Shown piece by piece: positions 9,082 through 18,285 of a stretch of 64,000 nucleotides of DNA. Each line of letters opens with the position of its first letter. The stretch's first letter is position 1. Origin of the DNA: Sphaerothrix gracilis (GTDB lineage Bacteria; Cyanobacteriota; Cyanobacteriia; Phormidesmidales; Phormidesmidaceae); the NCBI RefSeq assembly GCF_030405905.1, contig NZ_JASATW010000009.1:177780-241779 (forward strand). Direction: 5' to 3'. The position numbers and the translations under genes were made by a program. A model generated the notes under the pieces. That model was given only the letters and a program-made list of their open reading frames with translations. It was not told where the DNA came from and did not search any database.

Positions 9082-9546
9082 TTGAATTCGGGATCGCAAC
9101 TGCTGCTACCGCTGACATGGCCAAATCTATTGGCGCGACTGGGATTGGCGCTGCTGTTCGGCGCAGTCATTGGCTGGGAGCGGGAAAGTCACAACAAGCC
9201 AGCCGGACTACGCACCCACATGCTGGTTAGCTTTGGTTCTGCATTGTTTGTGCTCAGCAGTATTCAAACCGGGGCTGTCGCCCAAAGTGCCGATGTGCTC
9301 AGCCGGGTGATTCAGGGCGTGGCTTCCGGTGTTGGCTTTCTGGGAGCCGGGGAAATTGTGCAGCAGTCTCGCAGCGAGAGCGATCGCATTCGCATTCGCG
9401 GACTCACTTCCGCTGCCGCCATCTGGACCTCTGCCGCTATTGGTGTCGTCTCCGCCTGCGGTTTGTGGCTGATTGGCCTGATTGCCTGCGTTGTGACGCT
9501 GACGATTCTGTTCGTGTTTAGACGCTTAGAAAAGCTGGGTCAGTAG
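9082..9546 (+). CDS. mgtC: MgtC/SapB family membrane protein
   Basis: Small inner-membrane protein of the MgtC/SapB family, linked in other bacteria to survival under low magnesium and to control of the F-type ATP synthase or membrane potential. Family motifs are clear: LLFGAVIGWERESHNKPAGLRTHMLVSFGSALF, then VASGVGFLGAGEI, then IRGLTSAAAIWTSAAIG. About five hydrophobic segments in 154 residues; the cytosolic C-terminal domain of longer members is missing, which is usual for short SapB-type proteins. The start is TTG at 9082 with a CAGGAG Shine-Dalgarno sequence about 6 bases upstream. Probably monocistronic. Confidence 0.9.
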   Translation: MNSGSQLLLPLTWPNLLARLGLALLFGAVIGWERESHNKPAGLRTHMLVSFGSALFVLSSIQTGAVAQSADVLSRVIQGVASGVGFLGAGEIVQQSRSESDRIRIRGLTSAAAIWTSAAIGVVSACGLWLIGLIACVVTLTILFVFRRLEKLGQ

Positions 9547-9766
9547 GAGGACTGGCTGGGATGCCATCAGGGGCGATCGCCTCTAGCCTCAGGGCTCTGT
9601 TGACCCTGGTTGACCGGGAAGCGGGCAATCTCAAGCTCATCTGTATCAGGCAACGCAAACAAAGCCAAAGGCGGTATAGTAGGCTACCCCTTAGTGTGGT
9701 GTAGAAAGCAGGCCGTTGCGTCTGCTGTATCACCGATTGTTCAATAATCGGGATGAGAGTGAACCT

Positions 9767-10888
9767 ATGAAACGCAGAAAGTTTGTCACTGGCGCAGCGC
9801 TAGGCGCGGCCACTACAGCTACTGTTGCAGCCTGTGGTCAGCAGAGTAGCAGCCAGTCTACCGGCAGCGGCCCGGCTGTGCAGGTCGATGAGAGTCAAAG
9901 CGTGCAGTGGCGTTTAGCCTCTAGCTATACCCCCAGTCTAGACACGGTTTACGGCGGCAGCGAAGCCTTTGTCGAGCGGGTGAGGGAACTGACAGACGGG
10001 CGGTTTGAAATCACCATTTCGGCGGCGGGGGAGTTGGTGCCCGGTCTGGAGGTACTAGATGCGGTGCAGCAGGGCACCGTCCAGGCCGGACACACCAACT
10101 CTTACTATTACCGGGGTAAGAACGAGGCGCTGGCTTTCGATACGGCAGTGCCCTTCGGCCTCAACTACCGTCAGCAAACCGCCTGGCTCTACGAAGGAGG
10201 CGGTCTAGAGCTAATTCACGAACTGCTCTCCGACTTCAACATTATTAGTTTCCCCGGCGGCAACTCTGGCACGCAGATGGGCGGCTGGTGGAAGCAAGAA
10301 ATCAATACGCCGAGTGACCTGCAGGGGGTCAATATGCGGATTCCTGGTTTGGGCGGCGTGGTGTTAGAGCGCTTGGGCGTCAACGTGCAGAACCTGGCCG
10401 GGGGCGAAATTTTTCAGGCGCTGCAGCTTGGCACCATTGACGCAGCTGAGTGGGTCGGCCCCTATGATGACGAAAAGCTAGGGCTGTACAAAGCGGCTTC
10501 CATTTATTACTATCCCGGCTGGTGGGAACCCGCTTCTCAATATTCGTTCTATTTCAATTTAGATGCCTGGAACGACCTGCCGCCTAACTATCAGCAGGTG
10601 CTTAAAACGGCAGCATCAGAGGCCCATGCCAATATCATGGCTCGCTATGATGCCCGCAACCCCGGCGCTCTAGCTAGCCTGCTGGATCAGGGAGTTGAGC
10701 TGAAGCGCTTTTCGGATGAGATCATGGAAGCGGCCCGCACAGCATCTTTTGAGCTGTACGAAGAGTTAGCCGCGGCTGACAGCAGCTACAACAAGATCTA
10801 CTCTGCCTGGAATGAATTTCGAGAAAACTCTAACCGCTGGTTCTCCAGCTCTGAGCTAGGTTTCACCGATTTTGCCGCTAAGAGCTAA
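9767..10888 (+). CDS. TRAP transporter substrate-binding protein (DctP family)
   Basis: Periplasmic solute-binding subunit of a TRAP transporter, 373 residues. The N-terminus (MKRRKFVTGAALGAATTATVAACGQQ) combines a twin-arginine-like start with a lipobox-like AAC, so the protein is likely exported folded and lipid anchored. The mature part shows the DctP pattern: WRLASSYTPSLDTVYGGSEAFVERV, then NMRIPGLGGVVLERLGVNV and the LQLGTIDAAEWVGPYDD helix that positions the ligand. The GDP/PGWWEP segment resembles members binding 2-oxo acids. ATG 9767 is chosen because it starts the signal peptide. The DctQ and DctM membrane genes are not adjacent, so it is an orphan here. Confidence 0.88.
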   Translation: MKRRKFVTGAALGAATTATVAACGQQSSSQSTGSGPAVQVDESQSVQWRLASSYTPSLDTVYGGSEAFVERVRELTDGRFEITISAAGELVPGLEVLDAVQQGTVQAGHTNSYYYRGKNEALAFDTAVPFGLNYRQQTAWLYEGGGLELIHELLSDFNIISFPGGNSGTQMGGWWKQEINTPSDLQGVNMRIPGLGGVVLERLGVNVQNLAGGEIFQALQLGTIDAAEWVGPYDDEKLGLYKAASIYYYPGWWEPASQYSFYFNLDAWNDLPPNYQQVLKTAASEAHANIMARYDARNPGALASLLDQGVELKRFSDEIMEAARTASFELYEELAAADSSYNKIYSAWNEFRENSNRWFSSSELGFTDFAAKS

Positions 10889-10940
10889 GACTCGGTTCGG
10901 CTTGGCCCTCGATTGAGCCGAGACGCGGCGGGAAAAATAT

Positions 10941-10985
10941 AGGGAGACGCGATCGCTCACCAATAGAGCTTCTTCACGTCTCCCT
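10941..10985 (+). terminator. hairpin downstream of the TRAP gene
   Basis: Inverted repeat agggagacg (10941-10949) and cgtctccct (10977-10985), 9 perfect pairs around a 27-base loop that contains a HIP1 octamer. It is about 53 bases past the TRAP stop codon and lies between two convergent genes. There is no strong T-run, so it may be a weak or bidirectional terminator. Confidence 0.45.
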
Positions 10986-11037
10986 AATTGTGTCTTCCAG
11001 CGATTCCCTAACAAGGTCAATACGCCAGTGAAGCAAG

Positions 11038-12060
11038 TCAGCTCGCCTGCGAGGCCGCTACGCGAGGATTCCAGCGCGATCGCAGCTCCTCAATATGCAT
11101 GTTCTGCTCATCTTTTTTGAGATGGCGGGGGCTGCTTTCAAATGAGAGGGAAGAGGGCAGCGCCTCTGAGCCGTACTGAGCCTGAATAAAATTGGCCAGT
11201 TCTACGTAGGAAGGCGTAAAGCGATCGCTCACCTCCGGCAGCGCCTGCAACTGCTGCTTCAGCGTGGCTGAAAACAGCCCTGTCCCATCGTCAAAAAATC
11301 GCTCGGTGGTCACTCCGTAATGCTCATAGGGATGAAACACTAGGTCAGCTGGTGCTGTTGCGGCTACCCAGGAAACATAGGCCCAGTATTCGCTGAAGGT
11401 GCCTAGCTCGTTGGCTGAGCGCATCATCAGCAATAGCCAGTGATCATCTGACTGAAAATACTGTTTGAGTTGCTGCTTGAAGGAGTTTAGGTGTGACTGC
11501 TTAAACCACATATGATGGGGCACAAACGTGCCTTCATGGTCAGTTAGAGGTTCTACTCCCAGCACTGAGCGAATCCACTTGTCCCAGGTAGAGACAATCT
11601 GTGGGTTGCCCCACTGCTTGTGCTGCAGCAGTGCAAAGGTGCGCTGAATAGCGGCTTTCTCTTGGCGGATCAGGGGCCAGGTTTTCACTGGCAGCAGGTC
11701 GCTGTCCCAAACCACATACCACTCGCTCAAATCATCAATCCCCTCGGAGGCTCCCAGCTTCAAGAGCTGCTGATAGAACCAGCCAGGCGTATACAGAGAT
11801 TTGCCTAAATCCAGTTCCGCGCAGATTTCATCTTTGGTGAGTTCGCAGTTTTTTTGAAAGAAAAATTCTTCCTCGTGTACACAGATTGGCGAAACCTGCC
11901 AGCCCGTGACCTGCTCCCGCAGCGATCGCGCCTCGGTTGCCGGTGTAATGATATGAATCTGGCGCGGCTCGTAGTGAGAAGTGATGCCCTCCAGCACCGC
12001 TCGCGTATTCCAGCGCACCCGGTAGAGTGGGATAACAAAGTCGAAAACGTCTTGTGACAC
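11038..12060 (-). CDS. DUF6492 family glycosyltransferase-like protein
   Basis: 340 residues beginning with a GT-A-like first strand (VFDFVIPLYRVRWNTRAVLEG) and carrying a DxD-type motif in WYVVWDSDLLPVK (about residues 115-127), which would bind a nucleotide-sugar metal. Later parts (FVPHHMWFKQSHL; EYWAYVSWVAA) fit DUF6492, a family related to glycosyltransferases. Activity is inferred from fold motifs only. Its start lies 11 bases after the stop of the sugar phosphate cyclase gene on the same strand, so the two are very likely one transcript. It could add a sugar to a cyclitol made by its partner. Confidence 0.75.
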   Translation of the reverse strand: MSQDVFDFVIPLYRVRWNTRAVLEGITSHYEPRQIHIITPATEARSLREQVTGWQVSPICVHEEEFFFQKNCELTKDEICAELDLGKSLYTPGWFYQQLLKLGASEGIDDLSEWYVVWDSDLLPVKTWPLIRQEKAAIQRTFALLQHKQWGNPQIVSTWDKWIRSVLGVEPLTDHEGTFVPHHMWFKQSHLNSFKQQLKQYFQSDDHWLLLMMRSANELGTFSEYWAYVSWVAATAPADLVFHPYEHYGVTTERFFDDGTGLFSATLKQQLQALPEVSDRFTPSYVELANFIQAQYGSEALPSSLSFESSPRHLKKDEQNMHIEELRSRWNPRVAASQAS

Positions 12061-12071
12061 AGCTAGCCCTC

Positions 12072-13862
12072 CTAAACACCCGACAGCAATTCTTCTGAAG
12101 CCAGTTCCTCTGGAGCTTCGGTATACACCTCAGCAGACGACAGGGGAATGTGGTGCGCCACCGTTGAGGGATCTTCTAGCCCTACATCGGCGCAGAGCGG
12201 CTCAATGCCCACTCCTTTTCTAGGCAAGTCAGCGCAGACCTGCTGGTACTCAGCGATCGCCTGATAGAGCTGTTCACGGGTCAGGCTATTGAGATAGCCG
12301 CAAGCACCAATTTTTCCTTTGGGCAGCGGAGCAGCCAGGTTGCCGCCGCGCTTCTGCACCATCTTCTCGTGCGCAGCCCAGAGAGTTTCTTGATTGAGTA
12401 GAACATCATGCCAGAGGCTAAGGCCAAAAGAGCTAATCAGCCGCAGAATCCGGTGAAACTCATCAACGCTAATCCAGTCATGGCGGTAGCTCAGGTAAGC
12501 GCCAAAGCCCATGCCGATCGCCACCGCATGACCGTGTAACAGTCCCGCCTCAATCTCAAAACCAGGTGACCAGGTATGCCCATAGGCGTGGGGACGGCAC
12601 TGATGAGTTTCATAGAGGTTGTCATACTCAGCCTCGACGTAGCTACGCATAGCCGCGCCCAGAATTTTCTGAGAAAGCTGGCTCATCTCATCTCCTGGCT
12701 CGCAGTTCAGCGTGCCAAAGCGCGTAGTGATAAGCCGTGGGCCAGCCTGTTCTAAATAGGCAAACAGCTCTGCGTTTTTAACCGTCGCCATTTTGATAAT
12801 TTCAGCGATGCCGTGGCGCAGCCAGCCTGCCCGCAGGGTTTTGAAGAAGGAGCGATCGGTAACTGAAAGCACAGGGGCATGATAGGCCCCGAACAGGTTT
12901 TTGTAGCCAAAGCCATCGCAGCAGGTCCGAGGGGAAGGCCCAGCATCAATCCCGGCCACAATTGAGGTGGAGAGCATGACATAGGGCGTGTTGCGGTGGT
13001 AAAGGGCACAGGCCAAGCCTCCCGTATCCGTGAGAACCCCACCCCCCACAATCAGTACCGGCTCATTGCGAGAAACGCCTAGGCGCTTAAAATCCCCCAG
13101 CATCCGCTCAACGGTATGAATGCCTTTATCGACTTCCATTGCCCGGTAGACTAGCTTATCTAGCCGAATCCCGTGGTGATGGAAATAGTGCTCAACTTGT
13201 TCGCCATAAAAGCGCTCAACATTTTGGTCAATCAGGCAAACGCAGCGTCCTAATGGCCGATAGACATCTCTCAACAGCGCTTCTTCTGGATTCAAAGAGT
13301 TCTCAACTACGCGAATTGAGGTAAACGTGCTGGAGTGCATCACCGCTTCTACGGCCTGATCGTCATCAGTACTCACCACGTAGCCGCGACTTTGGCGATA
13401 GCTAGACGTGGGATAAATCGCGTGCGGATTGGTGGCAACTAGCTGATTTGCCAACTCTGAGTAGAAGGTCTTTTCAGGACTGTTCAGCAGCGTATCTAAG
13501 AGCTTTTGCTGGCCCAAGTCAGATGCGTACAGGCGCTGAACAAACTTTGACCATTCCATACCTGCAGCTAAATCAAAAGCTGACAGCATTTCAGCTAGTA
13601 AGCTGAAAAAGTGACGGAGTGAAAAGTTCAAACCGCTGCGCAGTCTGCGACAGGCTGATAGTCCTTTAATAGCCCCTACTGAAGCAAATTCGCTACCAAG
13701 AGCTTCAGAGAAAGCAGAACTACTAATTAATGAAAGCAGTAGTTTTCTAAATTGGGGGCTGCAACAAATAGATTCAACGGCACTCTCTAAGTTCTGGTAC
13801 GTCAAAGGCCCACTGCTGTAGGAGGCGATGAAAGCCTTAACCGCCGAGGTCGTCTTGGTCAT
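12072..13862 (-). CDS. sugar phosphate cyclase (DDGS/EEVS-like, MysA-related) with N-terminal extension
   Basis: Member of the dehydroquinate-synthase-like superfamily that cyclises sedoheptulose 7-phosphate. The NAD-binding GGGVLTDTGG motif, the block GIDAGPSPRTCCDGFGYKNL, and the zinc ligands in RHGIAEIIK, PHAYGHTWSPG and LLHGHAVAIGMG are all present. The CCDGFGYKN and GHTWSP variants are those I associate with desmethyl-4-deoxygadusol synthase (MysA) rather than true dehydroquinate synthase. The catalytic part starts near residue 165; MysA proteins are about 410 residues, so the first roughly 165 residues (serine/leucine-rich, helical) are an unusual extension. ATG 13862 is chosen over a TTG at 13892. 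No MysB/MysC/MysD genes adjoin, so the product is probably not a standard mycosporine. Confidence 0.85.
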   Translation of the reverse strand: MTKTTSAVKAFIASYSSGPLTYQNLESAVESICCSPQFRKLLLSLISSSAFSEALGSEFASVGAIKGLSACRRLRSGLNFSLRHFFSLLAEMLSAFDLAAGMEWSKFVQRLYASDLGQQKLLDTLLNSPEKTFYSELANQLVATNPHAIYPTSSYRQSRGYVVSTDDDQAVEAVMHSSTFTSIRVVENSLNPEEALLRDVYRPLGRCVCLIDQNVERFYGEQVEHYFHHHGIRLDKLVYRAMEVDKGIHTVERMLGDFKRLGVSRNEPVLIVGGGVLTDTGGLACALYHRNTPYVMLSTSIVAGIDAGPSPRTCCDGFGYKNLFGAYHAPVLSVTDRSFFKTLRAGWLRHGIAEIIKMATVKNAELFAYLEQAGPRLITTRFGTLNCEPGDEMSQLSQKILGAAMRSYVEAEYDNLYETHQCRPHAYGHTWSPGFEIEAGLLHGHAVAIGMGFGAYLSYRHDWISVDEFHRILRLISSFGLSLWHDVLLNQETLWAAHEKMVQKRGGNLAAPLPKGKIGACGYLNSLTREQLYQAIAEYQQVCADLPRKGVGIEPLCADVGLEDPSTVAHHIPLSSAEVYTEAPEELASEELLSGV

Positions 13863-14468
13863 TATGCGTAGTGAGGAAAACCGTATTTGCAATATTTAGC
13901 TAAGGTATAAAAAACCTTGCCTACAGTAAGCTAACACAAACTTCCTAAAAGTTAAAGAAAAGCTTACAAAAACGATTTTCTGGCATATTTGTGGTATAGA
14001 AGAATACTTTTGAGCGGTAAAAAGGCAGGTATGCTTGTAGACGGGTAATTCTGGGCGGTCCGTTTCCTTTTGAACCGCGGCCACAGGGGATCAGTTGATT
14101 TAGCCAAATTAAACCCGTATTAAACGGCTATTTCTCCGATTGCCTTGACCTGTTACTTAAGCGCTTAGAAACAGTTAGAAATAAAGGCACTACAGCGACC
14201 TTGAGGATAAATCAGTGTCGGCCCTGGTTTATTCCGGCTGCGTTCACAATATGTCCAATTGAAAACTTTGCGATATAAGTCGCAATACCGCCTTACTTTT
14301 CTTAGCTAGATAAACTTTTTCAAACGGGTCAATTTTCTAGGTTATGAACAGGTTAATCTGAGGCTAAAGCAGGCCGGGATCACTGCAAAGTTCCTGGCTG
14401 GGGCGATCGCGCTGCAAAGAGCGAGATGGCTTCTGCTTTTTGTTTCTTAGTAATATAAGGGGCGAATT
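13863..14468. other. 606-base AT-rich divergent intergenic region
   Basis: Separates the cyclase operon (left) from the EF-G-like gene (right). I see no credible gene. A 62-codon minus-strand frame here (13896-14084) has poor composition and no family resemblance. The TAATATAAGGGGCG leader just before ATG 14469 holds a GGGG-type weak ribosome site. Promoters for both directions must lie here but are not unambiguous. Confidence 0.5.
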
Positions 14469-16496
14469 ATGACCCAGAAAGCATTATCGGGATCACGAAA
14501 CGTGGCGATTGTGGGTCCCTATTCTAGCGGTAAAACCACTTTGCTAGAGAGTCTGCTTCATGTCACAGCAGCCATTTCTCGCAAGGGCAGAGTTGAAGAC
14601 TGCAACACCGTCGGGGATGGTACGCCAGAAGCCCGCGATCGCCAAATGAGTGTAGAAATTAATGCCGCCAGTACTGAGTACGGCGGCATTCGTTTTACGT
14701 TTCTAGACTGTCCCGGCTCCGTAGAGCTGCCGCAGGAAACCTACAATGCGCTGATTGGCGTAGACGCGGCGGTGGTGGTTTGCGAAGCCGACCCCACCCG
14801 AGTCCTGACCCTATCGCCGCTGTTTCAGTTTTTAGACGAGTGGGAAATTCCCCACTGGATTTTTGTCAACAAGATGGATCGAGCCACGGCCAGCTATTCA
14901 GCTATTCTCGACGCCCTCAAGACCGTCTCTAGCCGCCCCATCGTGCCCCACCAGTATCCAATTCGCCAAAAACAGGAACTGGTAGGCTTTATCGACCTCG
15001 TAACTGAGCAAGCCTATCACTATCATTCCGGTGCCCCGGCTGACCCCGTGCCCCTGCCAGATTCGCTACAGGCAGAAGAAAAAGCGGCCCGCACCGAAAT
15101 GTTAGAAACTCTAGCCGACTTTGACGATCACCTGCTAGAAGAACTGATCGAAGAAATTGAGCCGCCCCAGGAAGAAATCATTCAAGACCTGAAAATGGAG
15201 CTGGGGGCTGACCTCATTGTGCCTGTATTCTTGGGCATGGCCAATCAAGACTACGGCGTGCGCCCGCTGCTAGACGCGCTGCTGAAAGAAGCCCCCGAAC
15301 CGGAAGTGACGGCGGCGCGACGCGGCCTTGAGGCTGCCGATGACGTATTGGCGCAGGTGCTGAAAACCTACTACACACCGCAAGGCGGCAAACTCTCCCT
15401 GGTGCGAGTATGGCAGGGAGCGCTGCGGGATGGCGACAGCCTCAACGGTGAGCGCATGGGCGGTATTTATCATCTCATGGGCCAGCAGCAGCAAAGTCTG
15501 ACAACAGCCGAGGCTGGCTCAATTGTGGTGGTTGCTCGCTTAGAAAATGCCCAGACCGGCGATACTTTGACGAACGGCGATGGCCAGCCAGAAGCGGCGC
15601 TGCCTAAAGCTGAGCGCTTAGATCCGGTCTATGCGCTGGCGATCGCGCCGGAAAATCGTAGCGACGAGGTAAAGCTCAGCGGTGCTCTGAACAAGCTGCT
15701 AGAAGAAGATCCGTCTTTAGTGTGGCAGCAGCACGGCGATACCCATGAGGTGATTCTCTGGGGCCAGGGCGAAATGCACCTGAAGATTGCCCTCGATCGG
15801 TTAAAGCGCAAGTACAACCTGCCGATGAGCACCCATGCCCCCCGCGTTCCTTATAAGGAAACTATTCGCCGGGCCAAAGCCGCCATTCACGGACGCTATA
15901 AGCACCAAACCGGCGGTCACGGCCAGTTTGGCGATGTCTATCTGGATATTAAACCGCGCGATCGCGGTGAGGGCTTCAGCTTCAGCAATACGATTGTTGG
16001 CGGTGTGGTGCCGAAGCAGTATATTCCCAGCGTGGAGACAGGGGTGCGGGAGTTTCTCAGCCACGGACCGCTGGGCTTTCCGGTAGTAGACGTGGAGGTT
16101 GTGCTCACCAACGGCTCGTACCATGCGGTAGATAGCTCGGAGCAGGCATTCAAGCAGGCAGCTAGAATTGCCATGCAGGAGGGCTTACAGGCCTGTGAGC
16201 CAACCCTGCTAGAGCCAATTGCCACAGTGGAAATTTCGGTGCCCAACAGCTTTACCTCCAACGTCCTGAAGCTGATCAGCGGTCGGCGCGGTCAGATCTT
16301 GGGCTATGAGGCCAAGGCTAAGTGGCAGGGCTGGGACTGCGTATCTGGCTATCTGCCAGAGGCAGAACTGCAAACGCTAATTCTAGAACTGCGATCGCTA
16401 ACGATGGGAGTCGGCTTCTTTAACTGGAAGTATGACCACCTTGATCCGGTACCAGACAGGATCAAAGAGCAAATTCTAGCGTCCTATAGTGAATAA
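14469..16496 (+). CDS. EF-G-like translational GTPase (divergent paralogue)
   Basis: 675-residue elongation-factor-G-type GTPase. G motifs: P-loop GPYSSGKTT at residues 16-24 in place of canonical GHVDAGKTT, switch-II DCPG in FLDCPGSVELP, and NKMD. Domains II to V follow, including RVPYKETIRRAKAAIHGRYKHQTGGHGQFGDV (domain IV start) and the C-terminal TSNVLKLISGRRGQILGYEAK. The changed P-loop and the DCPGSVEL switch (canonical DTPGHVDF) mark it as a paralogue of the EF-G2/fusA-like class, not the main ribosomal translocase. The role is unknown; ribosome rescue or recycling is possible. It interrupts an otherwise biosynthetic neighbourhood and may be unrelated to it. Confidence 0.87.
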   Translation: MTQKALSGSRNVAIVGPYSSGKTTLLESLLHVTAAISRKGRVEDCNTVGDGTPEARDRQMSVEINAASTEYGGIRFTFLDCPGSVELPQETYNALIGVDAAVVVCEADPTRVLTLSPLFQFLDEWEIPHWIFVNKMDRATASYSAILDALKTVSSRPIVPHQYPIRQKQELVGFIDLVTEQAYHYHSGAPADPVPLPDSLQAEEKAARTEMLETLADFDDHLLEELIEEIEPPQEEIIQDLKMELGADLIVPVFLGMANQDYGVRPLLDALLKEAPEPEVTAARRGLEAADDVLAQVLKTYYTPQGGKLSLVRVWQGALRDGDSLNGERMGGIYHLMGQQQQSLTTAEAGSIVVVARLENAQTGDTLTNGDGQPEAALPKAERLDPVYALAIAPENRSDEVKLSGALNKLLEEDPSLVWQQHGDTHEVILWGQGEMHLKIALDRLKRKYNLPMSTHAPRVPYKETIRRAKAAIHGRYKHQTGGHGQFGDVYLDIKPRDRGEGFSFSNTIVGGVVPKQYIPSVETGVREFLSHGPLGFPVVDVEVVLTNGSYHAVDSSEQAFKQAARIAMQEGLQACEPTLLEPIATVEISVPNSFTSNVLKLISGRRGQILGYEAKAKWQGWDCVSGYLPEAELQTLILELRSLTMGVGFFNWKYDHLDPVPDRIKEQILASYSE

Positions 16497-16510
16497 GCTC
16501 AGCCAATAAA

Positions 16511-16564
16511 AACCGGGTTTTTGAGATTCAGAGCTATATCTCTACTGACCTCAAAAACTCGGTT
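16511..16564. terminator. bidirectional terminator hairpin
   Basis: aaccgggtttttgag (16511-16525) pairs with ctcaaaaactcggtt (16550-16564): 15 pairs with one G-T wobble, between the convergent ends of the EF-G-like gene (16496) and the oxygenase gene (16595). The A/T-rich inner arms provide U-runs in both directions. Confidence 0.7.
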
Positions 16565-16594
16565 AAATACTCAGCGCTTAGATTTTGAGTCAGG

Positions 16595-17614
16595 TTAACT
16601 CTCGAATAAACTCACTGTTCGATAATTACGGATATAGAGTGGAACATTATTGCCAGCCTGCCGGGCTTGGCGGGCTGCTGCCATCGTTTCATCAAACACC
16701 AGCAGCGTCTCTTTACCAGCTTTCAGCCAGTCCTGATAGGGTACGCTCATGTCTTGTTCGAGTGCTTGACCGATAGGCGGTGTCATAGCCTCGGCTGGAA
16801 TCATTGATCGATATTTTTCATTGAACTTGCGGCGAAAGCGAAAGTCAATGGAAATTCTCAGACCGCTAGAAACCCGGCGCACCGTCTGATGCAGACCGCG
16901 AGCATCATTAAAGTACAAAGTGCCGTGCTGCAGCCTCGCGTTTTCATAGGCAACAACCATAGGAATATCGGCGCCTTCGTTGAAGTCAGACATCAGGCGC
17001 ATAGAGGGTAGCTCTAGTTCACGGGGCATTTCACCCGCCTCAATCGTAATATTATCGATATCCCCAAATAGCGGCAGCACGACAACTGTGGCATCTGGAT
17101 GTACCCCGTTCCAGACATCGCTGTGACGTTTCATGCTGGTGAAGGGAATTTTCATCACGTCAGGATGGGTTTCTCCAAACACCATCCGCAAGTTAACCGG
17201 CAAGTCCACCGCATCAATCAGATCATTGGCCCCTAGTTGAGAAAAGGCATCGCCCACACTTCTCTGCAGAGCATTGAAGGCTAGGATATGCTCTCGCTTG
17301 GGCATCAGCAATCCAGTCCCTAAATAGTTGGGCAACTGTCCCTTCTGCCTAGCCTCCAGAAGCTGAGAAATCATTTCTGCCTCAGACAAAAGATGAGGAC
17401 TTTCTAGGACAGCGGAAATATAGCTAGCCGCTGCCAGTCGGATTTGAGCAAATAAATCAGGCTGCAACCGATGCTCGAATAACAGCCTATATTCCCGATG
17501 CGTTCCTATGCGCGCAGCAAGTTCGTCAAAGAGCTGGTCGCCCAGCTCCGAAAATGCCATTGCTCTGTCATAGCTAAATGATTCGGGGGTAGTTGCCAAT
17601 AAACTTTGCGACAT
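16595..17614 (-). CDS. 2OG-Fe(II) oxygenase-like protein
   Basis: 339 residues from ATG 17614 (MSQSLLATTPESF). The C-terminal half looks like a double-stranded beta-helix oxygenase: an HxD pair in KRHSDVWNG, a distal histidine in ARGLHQTVRR about 105 residues later, and an arginine in SGLRISIDFRF that would hold 2-oxoglutarate. This is the iron-ligand arrangement of the 2OG-Fe(II) superfamily; the exact family is not one I can name. The N-terminal 130 residues are helical. The gene is divergent from the methyltransferase/diiron pair to the right, across an AT-rich gap. It likely hydroxylates or desaturates a small molecule. A TTG start at 17698 is possible but adds a weak N-terminus. Confidence 0.65.
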   Translation of the reverse strand: MSQSLLATTPESFSYDRAMAFSELGDQLFDELAARIGTHREYRLLFEHRLQPDLFAQIRLAAASYISAVLESPHLLSEAEMISQLLEARQKGQLPNYLGTGLLMPKREHILAFNALQRSVGDAFSQLGANDLIDAVDLPVNLRMVFGETHPDVMKIPFTSMKRHSDVWNGVHPDATVVVLPLFGDIDNITIEAGEMPRELELPSMRLMSDFNEGADIPMVVAYENARLQHGTLYFNDARGLHQTVRRVSSGLRISIDFRFRRKFNEKYRSMIPAEAMTPPIGQALEQDMSVPYQDWLKAGKETLLVFDETMAAARQARQAGNNVPLYIRNYRTVSLFES

Positions 17615-18285
17615 AACCGTTTTATGGAAGCTTTGGATATCAAAACTATCTTTCCTAAACCCGCAATCAAACTCGCAAAAAGCTCCATCAAGTTTCAAGA
17701 CTTCATTAATAGTCTAAAAATTTAGATATTTCTTTAAATAAAAACGATATTTCGTGGTCAAAGATTGATTGCCAAAATTCAGTGTCAGCCCGACAACGAG
17801 TAAATAACTCTACGAATTAAACTCAACTTCTCCACTCATCAATATTGTCATCATTGAAGGAGAAAACAGGGATCGTGTCCTTATTTAGTTTGGACTGCTT
17901 AACCACAAGCTGAATAAAAACAAAAATCCGGGTTTAGCCGACGATCAGTAATGTCACTGAATAAACAATTTTTTCGGACTTAACGTAATTAAAACGGCGA
18001 AAAAGCAACTATCTAATTGTTTTATCTTTAAGCCAGCTTAAATTACTTCAGGGGCTTGCGAACTAAAACAAACAGCGAGCTTTAGTAAATTGTTTATAGC
18101 CTACGTATTTTCAACACTAAGCATATTTGTCCTTCAGTTTAATAGGCAATAAAATCAGCCATTTCGATCATTCCTAATCAAAACAGCAGTTGTCACAATG
18201 ATAAAAAGACTGATTCTAAAGCTTTATTAGCCCGAAGCAGCTGCTGGGAACAATATGCGAGAGGCAGTCGATTAGGAGCATTACT
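17615..18285. other. 671-base AT-rich divergent intergenic region
   Basis: Between the oxygenase gene (left) and the methyltransferase (right). Strongly AT-rich relative to its flanks. No open frame or RNA gene stands out. The right end has a clear AGGAG ribosome site about 8 bases before ATG 18286. The size suggests regulated promoters in both directions. Confidence 0.5.

Noticed and set aside
12072..13862. Calling the cyclase a housekeeping dehydroquinate synthase (AroB)
   Set aside because: The CCDGFGYKN and GHTWSP motif variants and the added N-terminus point to the DDGS/EEVS branch.
13896..14084. 62-codon minus-strand frame upstream of the cyclase gene
   Set aside because: Composition is not protein-like, it has no ribosome site and no family resemblance.
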